A DNA stretch of 64,000 bases from Rhynchopus sp. YZ270_cl-10 (lineage: Eukaryota; Euglenozoa; Diplonemea; Diplonemida; Diplonemidae), in assembly GCA_964035575.1 (NCBI GenBank), contig OZ037847.1:62001-126000 (forward strand), in the 5' to 3' direction. Positions 19,246-27,065 of the stretch are shown here, in pieces. The notes under the pieces are model-generated. The model saw only the letters and a program-made list of their open reading frames with translations. It was not told the origin of the DNA and made no database searches. A program made the translations under genes and the position numbers. Each line of letters opens with the position of its first letter. The stretch's first letter is position 1.

Positions 19246-22200
19246 TCAGTACTCAATACCAATCCCCCCATGCGCATCCTCCATGTGCTCGTAGATGTCT
19301 TCGTTCGTGAAGTCGCCACCACACTCCCAGCACCACTCGCAGCCGCAGAGGCAGGAGATGTGGTTGCAGCCGTCCGCCTTGAAGGTGGGGGCGGCGCACT
19401 GTGGGCACTGCAGCGACGCAGGGTCGGCAAGGGCCGTCTCCACACCCTCGCGCAGTGCTGCTGCCGCCGCCTCCTCGCGTGCAACGTCTTCCACACAGCC
19501 GTGGCAGCGGAAAGCTTTGATCTTGTCCTCGTCGACACGCGCCCCGCACACCTTCGGGAAGGCCTCCTTCACCTTGTAGCACGTCGCACACCACGCGTAA
19601 CACATATCCGCACGCAGCTCGTCCTCCCCCACACGGTGCTTCTTGCTCGTCACCACCGCACAGGCACGCTTGTTGTACTTCGCCAGTGTGCTCCCCAACG
19701 GGCGGCGCTTGCAGAACGGGCACAGCCCAAGCGTGGGGGTGTACACACACCCAGGCTTCATCGAGGAGTACCATGCCGTCAGACACTTCCGGCACGCCAC
19801 GTTGTTGCAGGTCCCACACGCACTCTCGAGCCCTGCCACGGCGACGTCCTCAAAGCACAGGTTGCACATGTCTGCCAGGTCACCCTTGGCCACGCGTGTG
19901 GTGATCTGCGCACACACCTCAGCAGCGTTCATCACACTGTGCTTCTTCCAGGTCAGTGTTGCTGTTGCTGTCGCTGCTGCTGCAGACGCCTCTGCGAACA
20001 GCTCTGGGTGCTTGTTCCACAGCTTGTACGTGCTCATGGTCGACGAGAGCGCCTCCTCGTCCGCAGTCGTGTACCCCAGCAGCCCGTACAGTGCAGGGTT
20101 CTCCGCCTGCAGCTTGCTGTACACCGCCTCCTCAACGTGCACGCAGTCAGCAGGGCGGTGGACGCACTCCCCACACGTCGTCGCAGCACCCTCTGCCACG
20201 CCGTCGGGACGCACAAACCTGTTCTTGCACCCTGTGCACTCCACAGCAGGCGCCACACCCCCTGTGCGGCAGTACCAGCACTTCGGCGCCACGTTCAACA
20301 GCGCAGGGTTCACAACAGCGTACACAACACTGCACGTCCTGCACTCCACAAGGTGCGACTGCCCCTCCGCAGGCTCCACGCTGGCAGGGCCATCCCCAGC
20401 GGCGGCAGCGTCACCACGCTGCGCACGCGTGGCAGCCTCGTGGCATAGCCCGCACACGCCGCCCTTCATCAGCGTCAGCGAGCGTGTGGTCTTGCATTGC
20501 GAGCACACCGCCTTCTCGTCGTGGTACAGACGCTCCTTCATCGGGCGGTACCCACACCACACGTCGACACGCATGTTCTGTGCCTTCCGCACCCGCAGCA
20601 CCTTGTCGATCGTCCCGTACAGCGCCGTCTCCTCCTCCGTCAGGAACTCCGGCACACGCACCACAAGACGCACAAACCCTGCCGCCAGGATCTCGGGGTA
20701 GTCCTCCAGCTTCTCGATCTTCGGGATCCACCGCCCCTTGGCGCGCTCCAGGAGTGCCGCCGCCCGCCCCTTGAGGTGCTCGTTCCCGCTCAGGTAGGCG
20801 AGTATCGCAATGATGCACGCAGGGCGCTGTGTCACCAGCAGCCCTGGCAGCGCCAGCGACGGGAGCATCGAGAACAGCTGGTGGTCGTCAAACGCTGCCG
20901 GCACCCACAGCGGCACCTTCTCGTTCCCGTCGGTAGGGCTGGTGTGCGGCAGCTCCATAGCGTCTGCCTGCGTGGCGTCCACAAACACCACACACGTCAG
21001 CAGCTTCTGCACCGCAGCAAGCACTGCCGGTGTCGGGGCGTGCACAAGCGACCGCATGTCGTCCTTCGACGGCAGCACCACCCCAGGCCCCGCCTCCAGC
21101 ACATACACACCCGCACCCGTCCCGGCACCCGCCACAAGCTCGCACACCTCCGCAGACCTGTCGTACGACTCGTCGATCCACGTCCGCAGCTGTGCCTGCT
21201 GCTCCCCCTGCAGCTTGCCCACACACTGGCCTAGCGCCTCCGCCAGCCCTGCAAGACGGTCGTCCTCACGGCGCCTGCACGCCAGACGCCACAGCAGCCC
21301 TATCACGCGGTTGTACGTCAGCGCAAGCGCACGCTCCGCCTTGTCAGGCACAATCAACTCTCGCAGCGTCCGGAACACCACGTCACGGAAGCTCTCGTCC
21401 TTCTCAAAGAGCGGCGCCAAGGCCTGCAGGTCGCACGCCCACCCCTCCACGGGTGCAAAGTCAAGCGTCCCACGCTGCAGCGACACAAGCCCCGCACTCT
21501 TCTGTGCCTGCTCGTCCCCCTCCACCACAGCGCCGCTCACAAGCAGGTCCACAGCCGCCTCTGCATTCCCTCCGCTCCTGCGCAGTGCCTCCACAGCCAC
21601 AGCCTCTCCGAAGCCCATCATCACCAGCTGCTCCACCTTCGCCGAGTCCCCTGCACGCGTCTCCTTCTTCACAGACGCCGTCAGGTAGCCCCCACACCCT
21701 TTCTCGCTCAGCCCGTCCAGGGCAGGCCCGCTCACAAAGCGCGTCACGCACGCCCCCAGGGCCTCGTCTGCGAAGTCCTGCCCCATGAGCTGCAGCAGCA
21801 CACCCATCGTCATCTTCGTGATGGTCGCGGGCTGTGTGTTGGGGAGCGTCACCACGGGGCCGAGGAGGGCCTGGAAACGCACCACCACGTCGTCGTGGTT
21901 CGGCACAAAGGTGTACGTCTTCGACACCCCCACATCGCGCAGGGCACGTGTGATGGCCATCCAGTCCGCACCGGGCTGCATCTGTGCGAGCGCCTTCTTC
22001 TCCTTCTCGTAGTTGCTGCCCCCGGTGCGTGCACTGTGCGGCGGTGCGTCTGTGTAGAAGAGCACAATCGTGTGCATCTCCTCTGCCTCACGCAGGTGCC
22101 GCACAACCTCGTTCAGCGCTGTCTTCGAAGCCTCGGGGCGGTCCCCACCACCACCTGCACGCAGCGTTCCAGCAAACGTCGTTGCCGCCTCCTCGTCTCC

Positions 22201-22416
22201 GTAGCATGACCTCAACAGGTTCGTCCCGTCGCAGTAGTCCTCGTACGCCACAATGTCGACCTGTCCACGCCCCGCCGTCAGCACTCTCAGCACCGAGAAG
22301 ATCTGCGGCAGCGTGTCGCTCAGGGATGTGCAGTACTGCCCCATCGACCCCGTCGTGTCGACCACCACAACCACACGCAGGTTCTTCTCTGCAGGCTTCG
22401 GTGCGACAGTTGTCAT
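19246..22416 (-). CDS. VWA-UBA-RBR (RING-IBR-RING) E3 ubiquitin ligase
   Basis: 1,056 aa from ATG 22416, no intron needed. Residues about 13-185 are a von Willebrand A domain with a metal-site motif DTTGS at 20-24. Residues 258-295 (VEQLVMMGFG..NAEAAVDLLV) are a UBA ubiquitin-binding domain. The middle holds further CxxC pairs (CSQCKTTRSLT, CWYCRTGG) typical of zinc knuckles. The C-terminus is an RBR module: RING1 from about 851 (CNLCFEDV..CRKCLTAWY), IBR about 939-965, RING2 from 1004 (CPQCAAP..KADGCNHISCLCG). The cysteine at about 1017 in DGCNH sits at the thioester-forming position of RBR ligases. The protein should accept ubiquitin from an E2 and pass it to a substrate. The VWA part may form an adhesion or scaffold surface. 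Confidence 0.85.
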   Translation of the reverse strand: MTTVAPKPAEKNLRVVVVVDTTGSMGQYCTSLSDTLPQIFSVLRVLTAGRGQVDIVAYEDYCDGTNLLRSCYGDEEAATTFAGTLRAGGGGDRPEASKTALNEVVRHLREAEEMHTIVLFYTDAPPHSARTGGSNYEKEKKALAQMQPGADWMAITRALRDVGVSKTYTFVPNHDDVVVRFQALLGPVVTLPNTQPATITKMTMGVLLQLMGQDFADEALGACVTRFVSGPALDGLSEKGCGGYLTASVKKETRAGDSAKVEQLVMMGFGEAVAVEALRRSGGNAEAAVDLLVSGAVVEGDEQAQKSAGLVSLQRGTLDFAPVEGWACDLQALAPLFEKDESFRDVVFRTLRELIVPDKAERALALTYNRVIGLLWRLACRRREDDRLAGLAEALGQCVGKLQGEQQAQLRTWIDESYDRSAEVCELVAGAGTGAGVYVLEAGPGVVLPSKDDMRSLVHAPTPAVLAAVQKLLTCVVFVDATQADAMELPHTSPTDGNEKVPLWVPAAFDDHQLFSMLPSLALPGLLVTQRPACIIAILAYLSGNEHLKGRAAALLERAKGRWIPKIEKLEDYPEILAAGFVRLVVRVPEFLTEEETALYGTIDKVLRVRKAQNMRVDVWCGYRPMKERLYHDEKAVCSQCKTTRSLTLMKGGVCGLCHEAATRAQRGDAAAAGDGPASVEPAEGQSHLVECRTCSVVYAVVNPALLNVAPKCWYCRTGGVAPAVECTGCKNRFVRPDGVAEGAATTCGECVHRPADCVHVEEAVYSKLQAENPALYGLLGYTTADEEALSSTMSTYKLWNKHPELFAEASAAAATATATLTWKKHSVMNAAEVCAQITTRVAKGDLADMCNLCFEDVAVAGLESACGTCNNVACRKCLTAWYSSMKPGCVYTPTLGLCPFCKRRPLGSTLAKYNKRACAVVTSKKHRVGEDELRADMCYAWCATCYKVKEAFPKVCGARVDEDKIKAFRCHGCVEDVAREEAAAAALREGVETALADPASLQCPQCAAPTFKADGCNHISCLCGCEWCWECGGDFTNEDIYEHMEDAHGGIGIEY

Positions 22417-22794
22417 TGTGTGGTGTGTTTGTTGTTTGTGTTTGTGTAGATCCTATTTGTGCTGATACGAGAGGGGATGCAAACTCTGAAACGGACACCC
22501 AGTGGTTTGCCGGATGGTTCACAAGGTGATTACAACAACGAGGGGGGATACTTTTTTTTGTGCGGTTTTTGTGCGGTATGTACCATATCAGGAAGACAAT
22601 CTGCAAAAGTCATCATCGCTGCATGACTGGTGAGACACTTTCATTTTCATGGTTTTGCGTTATGTGTTGATGTGTTAATGCAGCAATATAAATTGCGCGA
22701 GGGTTGGGACAATAGTAAAAGTTGGTCGTACCTTTAAAAAAAAATGTTTGCGCTTCCGAGACAATCCCTGCATCTCGAAAACATGGATTAGAAA
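22417..22794. other. 5' spacer of the RBR ligase gene
   Basis: No ORF of note. TGTTTGT-rich just upstream of the start, then A/T-rich; the hairpin repeat at 22795 follows. Confidence 0.5.
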
Positions 22795-22837
22795 GATGAA
22801 TCTCCTCCTCGACTCGCGAGCTGAGTCACCTTAAAAA
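22795..22837 (+). repeat. AAGCCT hairpin repeat, copy A
   Basis: GATGAATCTCCTCCTCGAC..GAGCTGAGTCACCTTAAAAA: a variant with the same outer arms (GATGAA and TCACCTTAAAAA) as the other copies. It lies 66 nt beyond the stop codon of the RING/TRAF gene. Confidence 0.6.
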
Positions 22838-22902
22838 GATTGTGAAAATTGTTGTGTAATTGAACAGGTGATGGTGATATACCCATCACCTCCAGGAGAT
22901 GA

Positions 22903-23750
22903 CTAAAACTTATTTGAGACCAGCGTCCAGAGCTGATAGCCGTATGCCACTTCGATGAAGCCCTGTGATGAAAAGTATGTTGGGTACAAGCAAGCTAACA
23001 TGATGTGATCCTACATACCACAGATTCAATGTGTTGGTCGCACTCTGAACGCAGGCATTTGTGGACAGACCACGCTACGTTTTCGTAGGTTTCCCTGAAC
23101 TTCCCTGCAATCTCTGTTGCGCTCATCTCTTTTGAGACGCACTCCTTGAACATGTTGCACTGTGCTTCCTCGAGGCCTCCGTGCTGCTTGACTTGAGGCT
23201 CTTCGGTTTTTTTGATGGAGAACTCGTTGTTGTCTCCATATGCTTCTAAACGTTCGCAGGTGAGCTGGAGGTGGTGCTGCGCTTGGTCCAGGAGGTGGTG
23301 ATCTAGCTCTTGGCTCGGCCCAACGTAGGTGCACCCGTACATCCAGAAGAAACACCTGAGGCGCTCAGTGTGCTCGCACTCTTGGTGGTGGTCTGAGGCG
23401 AACGCGTACTTCCCACTCCACGTGCATCCCTTGTTGCGGTTGTCGCACACAGAGTCGAGCTCCAGGACCTGTAATTTCAGATTCTTCATGGCAGTGATGT
23501 CGGAGTCATCGAAAGGCGTGGAACAGCTGGGGCAGTTGTTCCCGCAGTCGTTCTGCCACCTCACAATGCATGCTTCGCAGAAGATGTGTCCACACCCATC
23601 CACTGCGATCTGCCGTGGCTCGACCATGACACCACCCCCGATGGGACACATGAGCTCCTGAGGGGCCCCTTCAAACAGGCTGATGTCCCTGCAGCCACCT
23701 GGACGTGGGGGCGGTGCTGACGATTCATCAGCGGCGTCGTCTGCTGCCAT
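22903..23750 (-). CDS. RING finger and TRAF-type zinc-finger protein, two exons
   Basis: Exon 1 is 23750..23019 and exon 2 is 22962..22903, separated by a 56-nt GTATGT..CACAG intron (22963-23018). Splicing replaces the read-through end VCRITSC with GFIEVAYGYQLWTLVSNKF, giving about 263 aa. Residues 35-78 are a C3HC4 RING finger (CPIGGGVMVEP..CGHIFCEACIVRW..CPSC), followed by TRAF-like zinc fingers (CDNRNKGCTWSG..HHQEC and CFFWMYGCTYVG). This RING plus TRAF-zinc order is that of ubiquitin ligases such as TRAFs and RNF41-like proteins. The MATH domain is absent. It lies next to another ubiquitin ligase gene in the same array. Confidence 0.8.
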
Positions 23751-23855
23751 ATTAGTGTAAGTGTGTTAACTGAAGACAATGTGTGGTGCTTGAAAATAAA
23801 AACGGTGAGGAATAAATCAAAACATATTTTCCAGAGAGAGCTAATTTTAATGAGG

Positions 23856-24188
23856 TTAGCATGAGCCAGTATGTAAATACGATGTCACTATTGTGTTGTC
23901 CCCAGAAGGGTTGTGCAGGACGATGGTGAACGTTTCTGTTGAAAGTTCGCTGACGCAGAACGCAGCTGTGATGTCGGTGGGTGTCACGTGGATCTGCTTC
24001 AGGAACTCTTCTGTGTTTGTCCCGTACACGTGTCGGTCGTAGCGCATCCCGTTTGCTTCAGTTACAGTTGTCCCTGAACAGCTCGTGGAACAGGTAAATG
24101 TGTACGACGACGTGGTGTCCAGGGTGAACTGCACTGCGCCAAACGCTTGCGCACATGCTCCCACAAGAAACAACAAAGTCCGCAGCAT
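23856..24188 (-). CDS. Small secreted protein
   Basis: 110 aa from ATG 24188, chosen because MLRTLLFLVGACAQAFGA is a good signal peptide; the longer ORF upstream has no better start. The mature part has four cysteines (CSTSC, then two single ones, one at the very C-terminus) and is Thr/Ser-rich with strand-like alternation. A small disulphide-bonded secreted domain is likely. No family recognised. Confidence 0.55.
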   Translation of the reverse strand: MLRTLLFLVGACAQAFGAVQFTLDTTSSYTFTCSTSCSGTTVTEANGMRYDRHVYGTNTEEFLKQIHVTPTDITAAFCVSELSTETFTIVLHNPSGDNTIVTSYLHTGSC

Positions 24189-25126
24189 TGTGCTCGCTTC
24201 TTGTGTAAGACCCAGTGTACCTTCGTGTGGAGTGGGAAAACCTGGGGACGGGGGCAATGGATGTCAAAAAAGAACTCACTTTTTTTATAATTTGTATCAG
24301 TGAAACCGTGGATTGCACGGGTGTGGGTAGCACAATACACGTTAACCGGCTTGTGTCCGACAAGCGTTGTTGGAGACGAAATATATCTGACATTCCGCAC
24401 CCACGCAAACCCAGACCAAGGCAGGATATTGTGGACCTGACCACGGTTCCGCCTGACCACGAGTTTTCATTGTTTTTTTTTTGTCGTTGTTAAGTACCCA
24501 CCCACCCGCTACCTTCGCCAAAGGAACTATTGTCACTAAGAAAAGTCTATCTGCTGTCCAAAAGAAAAAAGCACTGTTGTACAGTGCACAAGGCACAGTG
24601 AAGTGCAAAGCCAGAAGCAAGAATGGTACAGCCTAGTCCCTCCAGTCAGTTTATCCCACCGCAGTTTTGTGCAGACAAAACCTGAATTTGTCATCATTTT
24701 CTGAGCGAAACAAGGAAAAATAAGAAAACGCTATTGAAAGGGTGTTTGACAGAAAGCCACATCCGTGACCATCGACAATAATCTTCCAATAAGTTGTCAT
24801 TTGCAGACACCACCACCGATGCAGGCAGCATTATTACTACCACCAGCAGAGTAAAAATAAAATAAAAACACTGTGATTTTTCACACACTGTAGAATATAG
24901 AACTGGAAAAAAAAAGGGGGAAGAAAACGTATAAAAAAAAGTCTCATTTTATTTTCAACGTAGGTGACATACCTTTCGTTACTTTTTTGTTTTGTTTGTT
25001 TGTTTTATTTTTTTTTTGTCTCTTTTGGGTTTGCCTTTTTTTTATTCTTTTCTGTCCTACTGTGGACAGATAGCCAAAAATGCAAATCCATTCCCTTTTT
25101 TCACTTTCTATTTCACCTTCCTCCGA
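24189..25126. other. Intergenic spacer, A/T-rich
   Basis: Nothing coding recognised. T-rich tract at 24975-25060 beyond the 3' end of the GRAM gene. A 64-codon minus-strand frame (24888..24694) lacks an ATG start. Confidence 0.5.
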
Positions 25127-26014
25127 TCAGTAATACTGGATCTCCGGGGACGGGACTGGGGTAGCAGCACGCCAGCAGTGGTCGAGCCAGTTGTAGCAAC
25201 GGTCGAAGGCATTTCCTTTGATTGTGTTTGTGGTGTGCTGGGCAACGGTGATGGCGGTGTTGTCGAACTCGAGGAACTGGTAGAGGCTGCCGCTCTTGGC
25301 GAAGAGCTGCAGACAGTCGCCCTGCACAAGCGGGTCGGGGATGGGCATGATGTACGGCGGGCCGCTCTCCTTCCCGTCCCACTCCTTCGACGTCTTCAGA
25401 GCAACGGACGGCTGCACAGACGCAACCTCCGAGTACGGAATCTCTTCCCTGATCCCAACCTTGCTCGTGAACGCAACGTGCGTCGCAGTGATGTACACAG
25501 TACCCTCAATCTTCTGTCCACTGTGCATCGCCTTGCACCCGTAACTGGCCTTGAACCCTCCCGCCTGCGACTGTAATAATGGGGTTTTGGAGTTGATGTC
25601 GTTATAGTTGACATACCAAAGTCGGGAACTCTGCCGCAAACGCGGTTTTTTGCCGTGTTTCGAATTGCCCGCGTGTAGCGGTTTCCACAGAGGCGTGGGT
25701 CTTGTCTGCAGCGTCTCCTAATTGCGTGAAGGTCGACTGCAAAAAGGGAGAATCAGAATCAGAGAATCAGAAAGCAACGTATGACATACCTTCGCGTGCT
25801 TGCCAAGCTTCCCCAACACACTCGACTCTTTCGATGCCTCTTCGCGGGTGCGCACTGCATCCTGCTGCGCATCCTTCGATCGCTGCTCTTGTTCTTCCAG
25901 GTAGTGCTTGTACTCCTCCTCAGGCGTGCACTCCGTCACAGGTGCAACAGGCTGCGGTGGCGGCCCGCTGATCTTTAAGGTAATAAGTTTGGAGAAGACA
26001 TGTTCCGCAGACAT
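25127..26014 (-). CDS. GRAM-domain protein, three exons
   Basis: Exons 26014..25790, 25736..25617 and 25570..25127 join in phase 0 across introns of 53 and 46 nt (donors GTATGTC, acceptors TTTTTGCAG and ATTACAG), giving 262 aa. The N-terminal 75 residues are charged and helical (TPEEEYKHYLEEQEQRSK). Residues about 105-190 form a GRAM domain: KTAFAAEFPTL, then FKASYGCKAMHSG..IEGTVYITATHVAFTSKVG, then the IPYSEVASVQPSVAL strand. This resembles plant GEM/ABA-responsive and TBC-type GRAM proteins that bind phosphoinositides on membranes. The C-terminal tail (AFDRCYNWLDHCW) is amphipathic. It is probably a peripheral membrane lipid-binding protein. Confidence 0.8.
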
Positions 26015-26849
26015 CTTTCTTGTGTACTAAGTAGTGGTTTCCTGAAGTGGCGTTCAATAGTGGTTGGGAGGTTGAGGAAAACCTGGCACAAACAGCCTCG
26101 GTCAACCAACATCCACTGTTCATCCTGTGGGCGTGCAGGCACCCGAGGAAGACCTCTTTTCAAAAAAAACTTGGCTGTGTGCAACACCAGAGGATGTTCG
26201 CTTCACATCCATGGTTGCGTTTTATTTTTCCTTCCTTCAAAACTTCACACGCAACGCTTTTGGTTTTTGGGAGAGACACATGCTTACGTTTTGGGTACGG
26301 GGCGGAGAATAAAATCTGTTCAATAAAAGAAACGCGAGCTTATTGTTTTTATCTTGTTCAGTGATTTGTTCGTTGAAGCCAAACGACGACGGAATTTTTT
26401 TGTTTTTGAGTTAGAAAAAAAAATACCGATTGCCGTTTAGAGCGACGGAGGAGAGGCATGAAAAACATTTTGATTTTTTTCATTTGAATAACAGCATCAA
26501 GAGACCAACGGGAACAACCACAATGCTATCTCCCTTTGATGCTCTTCTCTGCGAGATGTCCGCAAGCAACCAAATAAACAAACAAACCAAAAAACAAATG
26601 GTAAATTTTGGAAGACATGAGCCCGGTCACCAAGGGGTGGGACCCATTTTCGGCCAAAAATTTCCCTATAATCTGGGTTTGTAGACCCTTTACCCGCCCC
26701 CTACATGTGGGGAAAAAACATACAAAACGTATTCGCGATTCGTGAACAAACACGCACTCAGACATTCTACTGATTCACAAGATTCACAGTGAAACCTCTT
26801 CGGTGAAGTTACTGCACAAAGGTTAGGGTAGTTAGAGTAGAAGAAACAA
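26015..26849. other. Intergenic spacer between GRAM gene and rRNA fragment
   Basis: No gene supported. Short plus-strand ORFs (for example 26000-26326) have no recognisable motif. TTTTT and AAAA runs near 26390-26430. Confidence 0.5.
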
Positions 26850-27062
26850 TGGCAATATTCCGCGATTCGATTTCTCCACTAACACTAGAGCAAACGCCTC
26901 TGCTCAATGCTGAGGGCTATCCTGAGGGAAACTTCGAGTGAACCAGCTACTAGATGGTTCGATGGGTCTTTAGCCCCTATACCCAGCTTGGACGAACGAT
27001 TTGCACGTCAACACCGCAACGTCGTCCTGGACCGAGGACACATGACGCCCCCGTCACTCCGT
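26850..27062 (-). rRNA. Fragment of nuclear large-subunit rRNA (domain II), antisense to plus strand
   Basis: The minus strand carries several universal LSU rRNA words in the right order: GACGTGCAAATCGTTCGTC, GGGTATAGGGGC, ATCGAACCATCTAGTAGC, TGGTTC, then GAAGTTTCCCTCAGGATAGC. These correspond to about helices 37-39 of eukaryotic 28S rRNA, certain from about 26910 to 27035. The outer limits are approximate, as sequence beyond GATAGC diverges from general LSU. It is the same strand as the genes and begins right after the UPF1 stop codon. The rest of the rRNA is absent, so this is an isolated rDNA fragment, or less likely a separately encoded LSU piece as in fragmented euglenozoan rRNAs. Confidence 0.85.
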
Positions 27063-27065
27063 ATG

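Noticed and set aside
24694-24888. 64-codon minus ORF with a hydrophobic N-terminus
   Set aside because: The frame begins at GTG, its only ATG would remove most of the hydrophobic segment, and flanks show no acceptor.
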